In this document: positions 16,945-24,067 of the stretch, piece after piece
Position numbering within the stretch: the first letter of the stretch is position 1
How the letters are laid out: the number at the start of each line of letters is the position of its first letter
DNA from: an uncultured Clostridia bacterium
GTDB lineage: Bacteria; Bacillota; Clostridia; TANB77; CAG-508
Assembly: GCA_948739805.1 (NCBI GenBank)
Contig: CAPYID010000005.1
Span: forward strand, 7,292-71,291
Direction of reading: 5' to 3'
Length of the DNA: 64,000 nt
Program-made: the position numbers and the translations under genes
The notes under the pieces: generated by a model
What the model saw: only the letters and a program-made list of their open reading frames with translations
What the model was told of the DNA's origin: nothing
The model's database searches: none

Positions 16945-16979
16945 ATAGGAAATGACAATCCACAAACGTGGTTTTGCCA
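16945..16979. repeat. inverted repeat, left copy (RNA leader)
   Basis: ATAGGAAATGA...GTGGTTTTGCCA. It is repeated in inverted orientation at 17188-17222 with a diverged middle. Both copies lie at the predicted 5' ends of convergent transcripts. Confidence 0.75.
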
Positions 16980-17032
16980 AATAGAGTTAAACTCACATCT
17001 ACTCGTCAAAGTTACAGATGTGAGCTTTTTTT
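16945..17032 (+). ncRNA. putative type I antitoxin-like small RNA
   Basis: A transcript of about 85 bases is bounded by a consensus promoter and an intrinsic terminator: CTCACATCT and AGATGTGAG at 16992-17024, followed by seven Ts. Its 15-base terminator loop is the exact complement of the same hairpin loop in the convergent toxin-like mRNA, so loop-to-loop contact is possible, as in the par locus of pAD1. Its first 35 bases nearly repeat the first 35 bases of the opposing mRNA. Confidence 0.65.
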
Positions 17033-17144
17033 ATTTATGTAGTTGCTTGTTAACCCAGTTCTTATACAGAACTGCTGTCAAGTCAACGTTTAATGTTAAA
17101 GAGAACATTAAGGATATTATTAAAATTAGTATTACTTTAACCAT
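17031..17144 (-). CDS. 37-aa hydrophobic peptide, candidate type I toxin
   Basis: The ATG at 17144 follows AAAGGTGGG. The product is MVKVILILIISLMFSLTLNV-DLTAVLYKNWVNKQLHK: one membrane helix followed by a short tail with W and basic residues, the shape of Fst/TxpA-type type I toxins. I do not see a firm sequence match to a named family. The gene has its own promoter (17230-17258), a leader of about 78 bases, and ends inside the hairpin that also terminates the convergent RNA. The layout (two convergent transcripts sharing one terminator) is that of a par-type addiction module. Confidence 0.6.
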   Translation of the reverse strand: MVKVILILIISLMFSLTLNVDLTAVLYKNWVNKQLHK

Positions 17145-17187
17145 AAACACCACCCACCTTTCTTACGATGTATCGTATAATGTTGAG

Positions 17188-17222
17188 TGGCAAAACCACA
17201 TCTGTTTATCATCATTTCCTAT
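17188..17222. repeat. inverted repeat, right copy (mRNA leader)
   Basis: TGGCAAAACCAC...TCATTTCCTAT, the inverted partner of 16945-16979. The outer 11 and inner 12 bases are conserved, the middle is not. Confidence 0.75.
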
Positions 17223-17229
17223 GATAGTT

Positions 17230-17258
17230 ATTCTATAATATTATTCTTATTCTGTCTA
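17230..17258 (-). promoter_or_regulatory. promoter of the 37-aa peptide mRNA
   Basis: TAGACA-N17-TAGAAT on the minus strand. It places the transcript start at about 17222, the outer edge of the inverted repeat. Confidence 0.6.
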
Positions 17259-17295
17259 TAATATTTATAAAATTCTATTACTTTTTTACTGACTT

Positions 17296-17559
17296 TCAAT
17301 TATCTCCTATGTCATCATATTGTTCTGATATTGTTTCTAATAATTGTAATCTTGTTTCATCATTTATTGGATATACAAAATCCTGTGTAAAGTTTTTATT
17401 TTTTACTTTTCTCTTTGGCATACTAATATATCTACCATTTTTCCCATTCAATAATTTAATTTCCCTTACTATAAAACAATTATCTATGCATACACTTGCT
17501 GCTGCTAATAAATCTCCTTTATTAATTTTTTTAATTCTAATTTCTGTTATATTTAACAT
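17296..17559 (-). CDS. spoVG: SpoVG family protein
   Basis: This 87-residue protein matches SpoVG, a small RNA/DNA-binding regulator of septation and many post-transcriptional events. Visible family blocks are MLNITEIRIKKINKG, VCIDNCFIVREIKLLNGKNGRYISMPKRK and DFVYPINDETRLQLLE. SpoVG homologues are common cargo of Clostridia conjugative elements, so this is probably the element's own copy. It starts after AAGGAGG and is preceded by about 110 bases able to form several hairpins, which may regulate it. Confidence 0.92.
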   Translation of the reverse strand: MLNITEIRIKKINKGDLLAAASVCIDNCFIVREIKLLNGKNGRYISMPKRKVKNKNFTQDFVYPINDETRLQLLETISEQYDDIGDN

Positions 17560-17579
17560 ATAAAATTCCTCCTTATAAT

Positions 17580-17717
17580 TTAATTTTATCCAAGAAAAGT
17601 GGCTTTGCCATCTTTTCTTTTGCCGACTTGAGTTTCCGATTGTAATGAGGAAATCTCAAAGGCATTAGCGATTGTAGCTTTTAATATAATAGGAAAGTTA
17701 AACTTTCCTATTATATT
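17580..17717 (-). promoter_or_regulatory. structured leader and palindrome upstream of spoVG
   Basis: A perfect 35-base palindrome (17 + 1 + 17, 17683-17717) lies just past the SpaA-gene terminator. Two further stems follow before spoVG: TTGAG-TTTCC with GGAAACTCAA (about 17628-17662) and AAGAAAAG-GGC with its complement (17592-17619). No ORF occupies this stretch. It may be a regulatory leader RNA or an operator; no known riboswitch is recognised. Confidence 0.45.
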
Positions 17718-17722
17718 AAAAA

Positions 17723-17744
17723 AGAGTGATACTAATATCACTCT
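17723..17744 (-). terminator. terminator after the SpaA-like gene
   Basis: A 9-bp perfect stem (AGAGTGATA with TATCACTCT), loop of four, followed by six Ts on the minus strand. Confidence 0.85.
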
Positions 17745-17749
17745 GATTT

Positions 17750-19600
17750 CTAATAATTTTTTTGTTTTGATTTTTTTAATATAATTATTCCTGTTGTAAT
17801 TCCTACTAATGAAATCAATATACTGATTATTAATAATATATAATTCGTTTCATTACCTGTTTGTATCTTTGGTATTGGTTTATTATAATAAGTAAATTCA
17901 CATATAGAGTCTTTATCTTCTAGCAATTCTTCATCTGCAAATGTACCTTTGTCATTAATTTCAATTTTTACAATTTTGTCTGATAATTGATATTGTTTTG
18001 GTGCTTCAATTTCCTTAATATAATAAATTCCGTATCTTAAATCCTCAAATGCAACTGTTCCATTTTCTTTGTCTGATGTAACCTCTTTTATTAGTCTAGT
18101 ACATTCTGGGTCTTCGTATATTCCAAATTTGAAATCTTCTTTTATAATTTCCTTTGTCTCACTATCTGTTTTTACTAGTTTAATTGTTTTTAATATTGGC
18201 ATATCCTTCATTTTAATTAATTGCGTTTGTTTATCTGTTGATACTTTGAAATTTATACTTTCTGCCTGCTCAAATCCGTAAGGACAAGTGATTTCAGTCA
18301 GTACGTATTCCTCGTTTTCTATCAGACCTGACACAGCATGTGGTGTATCAGATGAAATCCATCTATCTATTTCGTTTCCGTTTTTTATCTGTGACAATAA
18401 GTTCTGCACCTGGTAGTTCTGCACCTGTAACCAAATCGGTTTTTGAAACTAAAACTACTTTATCAATCATCTCCAGTTTCTGTGTGGATTTATCACTGCT
18501 TACTGTAAATTCAATATCTGTAGCTTTTACATATCCATTTACTGCTATCTCTTCGTGAAGTATATAACCGTTCACCTTCAATCAAATTATTTATCCTATG
18601 TGGTTCCTTACCTGATATCCATTTATCGACTATATTCTTAGTTTTGGTATGTGTTACAATCATTGTCGCACCTTCAAGTTCATTTCCATTAATATCTTTT
18701 TTACTCATCTCTACAATTTTATCAATTAAGACAATTTCTTGTGTTCGTTTATCATAAGTAACTATAAATTCTGTACTTTTTGCTTTTACATATCCTTTTG
18801 GAGCACACAATTCAACTAATGTGAATTTTTCTCCTTCTTTTAAGTTTGAAACATAATGAGAAGTTTTACTAGAAGAAACCCATTCATCAATAATTTTTCC
18901 ATTTCTATCAATAACTTGTAAATAAGCCCCCTCTACTTTTTCTCCCTCAACATTTACTTTGGTTATAGACACTTGTTTGTCAATCATTTTAACATTTTGA
19001 TAATCAGAATTTTTTACAGTAAACTCAATGTCTTTTGCTAATACATAGTTCTCTGCTACTTGTATTTCTTTTAAAATACATTTACTATTAACACTTAACC
19101 CTTTTACTATATGAGTTTCATCATTTGTAGTCCAGCTATCGACTAATTCAAAGTAACTTTCTCCATTTTCGTTATAACATTCTTTGTATAGTTCTAATGT
19201 ACAGCCTTCTATTAATTTATCCTTAATATTTACTTTAGAAATTTCAATAGTAGTCATTAAATTTTCTAAATTTAATGTATATTCATATACTTTTGTTGTT
19301 GTATCTGTCTGTATAAACTCTACCATATAAGTTTCTTCATCTAATACATAGCCCTCCAATGTAGAAATTTCCTTCACAAAGAATTTTCCCATAGGCAAGT
19401 TTTCTACAGTTAAAGTTCCATCATCTCCTATTTCATATATACCAACTGTTTCATCTTTTTTATAATAATATGAACCATCAGAATAATCAATTATATCTTC
19501 TGCTGCTTTTATTTCAAATCTAATTTTAGAGTAATCTATATCTTCAGCAAGATATGTATCTTCACTATTTTTGTCAATTTCTTCTAGCTTGTATGTTTTC
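17750..19600 (-). pseudogene. SpaA-type surface protein with Cna-B repeats, frameshifted and 5'-truncated
   Basis: The remnant encodes at least five repeats of the Cna-B/SpaA prealbumin-like kind, each ending near a GYV-A (or GFEQAESI) block plus a Q-x-(V/I)-x-(M/L)-D-K strand. The C terminus is a sortase-type end: IQTGNE, one membrane helix, then KKSKQKNY. Two one-base shifts interrupt it, near 18575 (after INNLIEGE) and near 18380 (after ELIVTDKK). Its 5' end, with the signal peptide, is missing because the frame begins inside DNA joined to the virB4 fragment near 19590. Such proteins are adhesins of Clostridia ICEs placed after VirB4-region genes. Confidence 0.75.
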
Positions 19601-20368
19601 TTCAAGTCTATGTAATTCTTCAATATTACCTTGTTTTTCAAATAGAAGATAATCTGATTGTAATTTTGTTACTTTATGAGTTAAGTATCTTATTACATTT
19701 CTTTCGTCTGCAACCTGTACTTGTGTAGAAATATCAACATTTCCTATTGTATTTAATATATCATCTAGCCAACCAATTCCAATATAATTTGGATAAAGCA
19801 TCAATGTAAAAATCCTAGAATACTTGTCATTTCCCATATAGATATAATCTTTATTTTCTTGTATTACTTCAGGTGCAAGTAATGATATTAGTTCAGGTTG
19901 ATTATCAAAGAAATTTTCTTCTTTCTGTAGTTCCTCTAAATGAGATATTATTTGACTAGCATATTCTTTTACATTGCTATTTGCGTTTATTGTATTAATT
20001 TTTATTTCTTCTAACATATCTTCAAGTTCAATTTGTTTCTTTATTTCTAAAAATTGAATTGGAAATTTAAGCATTTGTGCTATACTTATTAATTCTCTAT
20101 CTACATTTGCCCTTTCTCCATCATGTAATAAACTATATTCTATACTTTCTAATTCAACTATTATAGAATGCTGATTTTTATTAATTGTAATCATTTGATT
20201 ATTAACTAAATCAATTCCCCATAGATTAGTAAGTGTTTTTATTCCTTTTTTTATATTTGAATTATCTATAGGTTTAAAGTCTTGTAACTTGTTTTTCTTT
20301 CTTGTATATATTAAAGTGCCTAACATAAAAGTAATTCCTATTAATATAAAAACAAATGAAATTATCAT
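19574..20368 (-). pseudogene. VirB4-like conjugation ATPase, N-terminal fragment
   Basis: The start ATG at 20368, behind AAAGG, overlaps nothing but the last bases of prgI. About 260 residues remain: a membrane segment (residues 1-20), then the N-terminal domain found before the ATPase in PrgI-linked VirB4/TrbE proteins of Gram-positive ICEs. Full-length relatives have about 800 residues. Walker A and B are absent, so the protein is non-functional. The fragment runs into SpaA-like sequence near 19590, showing a deletion that removed the rest of virB4 and the genes between. Confidence 0.75.
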
Positions 20369-20375
20369 TTTCTCA

Positions 20376-20657
20376 CTACCTTTCAAATATAAATTTTTTC
20401 TTTCTAAATATGTATTTTAGAATATTGAGAAAGTATTTATCTGCATATGTATTTCCAATTTTTAAAAATGCAAATGTTATAAATATTGCTACAAAACTAA
20501 GAAATATTAACATTTTTAACATTATTGATATGTGAAAGAATAATATTCCTACTGATATAACACTAACAATTACATATAACATCTGCCTTAATGATAGGTA
20601 ACCTCCAAATACTTTTTCTTCATGTGTAAAGTCAAATGGTACTTTGTATAAACTCAT
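20376..20657 (-). CDS. PrgI family conjugation protein
   Basis: This 93-residue membrane protein reads MSLYKVPFDFTHEEKVFGGYLSLRQMLYVIVSV, with the FDFTxEEKxFGGxLSxRQ signature of PrgI, then two membrane helices (about 27-66) and a basic C terminus. PrgI is a VirB3-like part of the type IV secretion channel in Gram-positive conjugative elements and is normally encoded directly before VirB4, as here. It is intact, but its partner VirB4 is not. Confidence 0.92.
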   Translation of the reverse strand: MSLYKVPFDFTHEEKVFGGYLSLRQMLYVIVSVISVGILFFHISIMLKMLIFLSFVAIFITFAFLKIGNTYADKYFLNILKYIFRKKKFIFER

Positions 20658-20668
20658 TGTATATCCTC

Positions 20669-21072
20669 CTAACCATTACTTCCACCAATTAATGCTCCTC
20701 CACCATTAGTTGCTATGCTTAGTATAATTCCACTTACTATAAGTGATAAACCGAAGTAACATTGTTCCAGCACATACCCATGCTAATGCTCCTATTGATT
20801 CACTTCTTTTGTTGGCATTATTTGAGTTTACTATCATTTTTAGTGCAATAATAACAATGCTTACAAATACTAAAATTCCTCCGTATTGGCATTGCTAATT
20901 TTATTACTGCATTTTTTATATTTTCTGTAGCCTGATCTACCTCTGCTGTGCTAATACTACCATTTGCAAATACATTCTGTTGTAATAGCAATAAGGTTGT
21001 AGGTAACATCCATATTTTGTTTTTTGTTTTATTATATAATCTTTTTAAGTTTTCTTTTTTGATTTTTTTCAT
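20669..21072 (-). pseudogene. VirB2/TrbC-like pilin protein, two frameshifts
   Basis: The ATG at 21072 follows AGGAGG-like sequence. A basic N terminus and signal segment (KIWMLPTTLLLLQQNVFA) lead to TENIKNAVIKLAMPI. The frame then shifts near 20890 to GGILVFVSIVIIALKMIVNSNNANKRSESIGALAWVCAGTMLL, and again near 20755 to FGLSLIVSGIILS...GGSNG, with a stop at 20669. Restored, this is a protein of about 133 residues with a signal peptide and two helices around a short loop, the TrbC/VirB2 shape. Confidence 0.6.
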
Positions 21073-21140
21073 CTCTCATAACCTCCTCGACTTTATGCAA
21101 ATATTTGGGTTATGGTATGTATCACTTTCTCTAGTCAAAT

Positions 21141-21391
21141 TTAAAATATATTAAACAATATTGGTATTGCTAATATAATAATGATTAAGACTAAAGATAT
21201 TATAAAATTCTTTATTCCAAACTTTATTGCTTTTTCAGATTTCTTTTTGGCTCCGAATAACCATATTAATAGGCTTGATATTATCCATATTGTTAAAAGG
21301 ATTACTGATATAGTAAAACCTATTTTCATAATATTTTGAAACATTATATCCAAGCCACCTGTTATATTTCCATATCATATGTGGGTATCAT
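21141..21391 (-). pseudogene. small two-helix conjugation membrane protein, one frameshift
   Basis: From the ATG at 21344 the frame gives MFQNIMKIGFTISVILLTIW..., two membrane helices around a KKKSEKAIKFG loop. It resembles the VirB2-like companion found next to PrgI in Clostridia ICEs. A strong AGGAGG site at about 21396-21401 precedes another ATG (21391) that reads MIPTYDMEI and then stops. In the frame of the helices the sequence just upstream reads TGGLDIM. One inserted or lost base near 21365 would join them. The protein may still be made from 21344 at low level. Confidence 0.5.
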
Positions 21392-21429
21392 TTTTACCTC
21401 CTGTTTTTAAGTGCAAAAAAATAAAAGCC

Positions 21430-22194
21430 TTAGCTTTTTTCTAAATCTCTAATTAAACTTATATAATAATACTCAAAAAAACTATTAATTTCCTTGATTG
21501 TTCCTTGATATTCCTTCTGTCTGTTTTTACAATTATCATATAGAAATAATAAATCTGCTCTTTTTACTTTAGTAATTAATTGCTTTTTACTACTTACAAA
21601 TAATTCTTTTAAAGCATATATAATTATCTTTAATTTCTCTATATTTTCCTCTGTGAATATTTTTATTAGTTCTTCAGTATAATTAAACTCTATTTTTTCT
21701 AAAACTCTTCTAAACTTAATTTCTTCATCTTTAGTAAAACTCTCTGGATTTTGCTTTGCCTTTTTTATAATATAATTAAAAAATCTATCTATCCTATTAT
21801 TTATATTATTATATTGAGCAATTTTGCTTATAGGGTATTGTTTATTTTGCTTATAGGGGTATTGTTCATTCTGCTTATAGGTATTAGTTATAAAGTCCCT
21901 ATGTATATCATTTATATAAATTCTTCTCTCTAATATTTGATTTCTATTATCTTTTATAATCTCTATGTTTACAAATCCGAGATTTTCTAAATGACTTATC
22001 CATCTTGATATTGTTCCTGGTATAACATTATATAACTCAGCAAAATACTTATTCGTTGCAAAGCAATAGCCTTCTCTCCCTGCTAGTGCTGTTATCTCTC
22101 CATAAAGTAATCTCTCTGCATATTTTAGTTCTTCACAATATCTTACTTCACTTGGAATTATTGCATAATAAGATGGTGTGTTTTGTTCATTCAC
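21430..22194 (-). CDS. replication-initiator-like helix-turn-helix protein
   Basis: This 254-residue protein opens with YYAIIPSEVRYCEELKYAERLLYGEITALAGREGYCFATNKYFAELYNVIPGTISRWISHLENLGFV, the winged-helix N terminus of phage replisome-organiser and plasmid/ICE initiator proteins. A short NEQYPYKQNKQYP repeat follows (residues 112-122), then a helical C-terminal half. It probably binds the element's origin and helps replicate the excised circle. It starts after AGGAGG and overlaps the stop of the upstream 70-residue gene. It is intact. Confidence 0.72.
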   Translation of the reverse strand: MNEQNTPSYYAIIPSEVRYCEELKYAERLLYGEITALAGREGYCFATNKYFAELYNVIPGTISRWISHLENLGFVNIEIIKDNRNQILERRIYINDIHRDFITNTYKQNEQYPYKQNKQYPISKIAQYNNINNRIDRFFNYIIKKAKQNPESFTKDEEIKFRRVLEKIEFNYTEELIKIFTEENIEKLKIIIYALKELFVSSKKQLITKVKRADLLFLYDNCKNRQKEYQGTIKEINSFFEYYYISLIRDLEKS

Positions 22195-22403
22195 ATATTA
22201 ATAATCCCTCCTTCAAAAATTTCCTCGTTCTCAACATCTTCTAGTTCTTTATCTAAGAAATCTAATTGTATCTTTTGTGCTTTAATTATTTTTTTATACT
22301 TATTTCTACTTTTTTCTGCGTTTTTTATTTGTATGAAATTATAATTTATTATTAAAATATTTACTATAAAAATAAATACATTTATAATTATTAAATTTTT
22401 CAT
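22191..22403 (-). CDS. hypothetical small membrane coiled-coil protein
   Basis: Starting at the ATG at 22403 (behind GAAGTG), this 70-residue protein has one N-terminal membrane helix (about residues 2-19), a lysine-rich predicted coiled coil (KSRNKYKKIIKAQKIQLDFLDKELEDVENEE) and a short tail. It overlaps the initiator start by four bases, so the two are translationally coupled. A strong terminator lies in front of it. It is the first gene at the right end of the element. No family is recognised. Confidence 0.5.
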   Translation of the reverse strand: MKNLIIINVFIFIVNILIINYNFIQIKNAEKSRNKYKKIIKAQKIQLDFLDKELEDVENEEIFEGGIINM

Positions 22404-22418
22404 ATTTTTCACTTCTTT

Positions 22419-22448
22419 CAAAAAAATAAACACTCGAAAGTGCTTATT
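22419..22448 (-). terminator. terminator at the right end of the element
   Basis: A 10-bp stem (AATAAGCACT with AGTGTTTATT, one G-T pair) around TTCG, followed by TTTTTT on the minus strand. It would stop transcription entering the element from the tRNA side. Confidence 0.8.
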
Positions 22449-22625
22449 TTTCAATAATTATTCAAACTCTACTTTTTTTATTTTCCCTTTATGAAATGCT
22501 TTTTATTACTTTTTAATGCGTTTTAATTCATCTTATTGCATTTTGTATTTTTTGATTTATCTTATGTTATAATTCCTTATAATGTAGAAACACCAGTGAA
22601 TATAGAAACTTCACCAGTGTTTTTC

Positions 22626-22679
22626 TTGGTGCTCCTTCAAGGGCTCGAACCTTGGACCTACCGGTTATGAGCCGGTTGC
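22626..22679. repeat. proximal attachment-site copy inside the tRNA gene
   Basis: Same 54-bp sequence as 7657-7710 except for two bases. It covers the tRNA 3' half and CCA and marks the right end of the integrated element. Confidence 0.85.
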
Positions 22680-22703
22680 TCTAACCAACTGAGCTAAAGG
22701 AGC
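22627..22703 (-). tRNA. tRNA with CAT anticodon (Met elongator, or Ile2)
   Basis: All arms fold: acceptor GCTCCTT/AAGGAGC with discriminator A and encoded CCA, D arm GCTC/GAGC, anticodon stem ACCGG/CCGGT with loop CTCATAA, and T arm CAAGG-TTCGAGC-CCTTG. The CAT anticodon fits elongator methionine, or isoleucine-2 if C34 becomes lysidine. No initiator features (three G-C pairs in the anticodon stem) are seen. The 3' half is duplicated at 7657-7710, so this gene is the integration site of the element. Confidence 0.9.
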
Positions 22704-22732
22704 ATTTTATAAAATTATGTCAGAAGAATAAT

Positions 22733-22806
<74 letters not shown>

Positions 22807-22938
22807 ATATATCTCCTTCTGACAGTTATTAATTATAATGGTTAATTAATATTTTGTCAATACTTTTTTTGATTTTTTTTTAATTTTTCTCAAAATATTG
22901 TGAAAAAGTACAATATAGCTATGTTACATCTTGTTTTA

Positions 22939-22977
22939 AGTCAAGATAAATTTGGATTTACCAAATTTATCTTGACT
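22939..22977. repeat. perfect 17-bp inverted repeat
   Basis: AGTCAAGATAAATTTGG and its exact complement around ATTTA, in the 213-base gap between tRNA-Gly and the 23020 gene. It is probably the transcript-end hairpin of that gene, although no T run follows. Confidence 0.6.
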
Positions 22978-23019
22978 ATTTTCTTAGAGAATGTTCTAAA
23001 ATATATAATAATTTTTATT

Positions 23020-23910
23020 CTATTCTCCCCTTCCTTCTGGCAAAGCATTGTCTACTACTACAATTCTTATTCTGAATACAGATGTCATTACTTTTCCTAG
23101 TTTAGTTTGCTTAAATTTCTGCCATAAAGATTTCTTAGCTTGTACTTGTGTTTCTTCTATATATTGTGCTTCTTCCTCTGTTTGACCTGTTATTCCAACT
23201 GTTTGTATATTTTGGCTTACTGCCATTTCTTCTTTAACTTCTTGTACATTATTTTGTGCTACTGTTGTTGTTATTTCTGGAGCTGGTATCTCTTTTAATG
23301 CTTCTGCTACTTCTAAACCTATATAACTTAGTGCTTTAGATCTGTCTTCAATTCTCTCCATATCTATTTCAATATGAAGATTTGTCTCTAAATTATTAAT
23401 TCTGGCTTTTATCAGTCTGACTGCTGCATTATATTCATCTGAATCTCTATTGGCTGTATTTGAAATTATATTTAATGCTGTAACTATATCTTCTCCAAAT
23501 TGTCCTTCATATTTTTCAATATAATTTCCCCAATTTTGACCATTTTCTTCTATATCTCTTAATATATCTTTTAGATTAGTTGAAGCCATAATATTTGTTT
23601 CTCTTTGACGTATCAATTCTTCTATTTGTTTTGTATTTTCTTCAAATTGATTTGTTGCATATTCTACTAACCCATAAGCAGCAGTATATACTGATTCTGG
23701 GAAAGTCTTTTTATTTGGATATTCAACTAAGTACATTTTTATTGATTCTATTAAATCTTTGAAATATGTATCATCATCTAATTGGATAATTGTTTTTTTG
23801 CTTGCTGGATCTATTAATTTTTGAATTTTTCCAATATTAGATAATATTTTTTCTTCAGTTATCACCATTTTTACGTTTACTATGCCAGACTTTTTCTTAT
23901 TCCAAAACAT
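23020..23910 (-). CDS. hypothetical protein, charged helical
   Basis: The start ATG at 23910 (MFWNKKKSGIVNVKM) is chosen because AAAGGAGG lies ten bases before it; earlier in-frame ATGs overlap that site. The product has about 296 residues, no signal peptide and no membrane helix. It is mostly helical with a low-complexity linker (PAPEITTTVAQNNVQEVKEEMAVSQN, about residues 208-250) and a basic C terminus (AKKSLWQKFKQTKLGKVMTSVFRIR). I do not recognise a family. It is intact and lies outside the element, so it is probably a host gene. Confidence 0.6.
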   Translation of the reverse strand: MFWNKKKSGIVNVKMVITEEKILSNIGKIQKLIDPASKKTIIQLDDDTYFKDLIESIKMYLVEYPNKKTFPESVYTAAYGLVEYATNQFEENTKQIEELIRQRETNIMASTNLKDILRDIEENGQNWGNYIEKYEGQFGEDIVTALNIISNTANRDSDEYNAAVRLIKARINNLETNLHIEIDMERIEDRSKALSYIGLEVAEALKEIPAPEITTTVAQNNVQEVKEEMAVSQNIQTVGITGQTEEEAQYIEETQVQAKKSLWQKFKQTKLGKVMTSVFRIRIVVVDNALPEGRGE

Positions 23911-24067
23911 TGTAAACATACCTCCTTTGTCTTTCTTCCGTAATATAATTTGATTATACAACATTTTTTTCAATACTACAATAGCAAAATTATTATTTTT
24001 TTGTAATATTTTTGTAATATTTATGTAATATTTGTTTTGTATTGCTATTTTCCGTAATATTTTGTCA

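Larger units (their letters stand above)
7657..22679. mobile_element. decayed integrative conjugative element, about 15 kb
   Basis: The element is bounded by a 54-bp direct repeat of a tRNA 3' half, with the intact tRNA at the right end. Next to the left repeat lies a tyrosine-integrase fragment. Inside are conjugation genes (PrgI, VirB4 N-terminal part, pilin-like membrane proteins), a SpaA-like surface protein, a replication-initiator-like protein, SpoVG, HU and several element-type hypothetical proteins. Missing or absent are the relaxase, coupling protein, most of VirB4, the integrase N- and C-terminal parts, and any excisionase. Many genes have single-base frameshifts. I infer a once-mobile ICE that now cannot transfer by itself but still carries addiction-like modules. 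Confidence 0.8.

Noticed and set aside
22490..22560. Possible origin iterons (TGC followed by a T run, three times) upstream of the initiator gene
   Set aside because: The units are short, irregular and typical of AT-rich sequence, so an origin cannot be supported.
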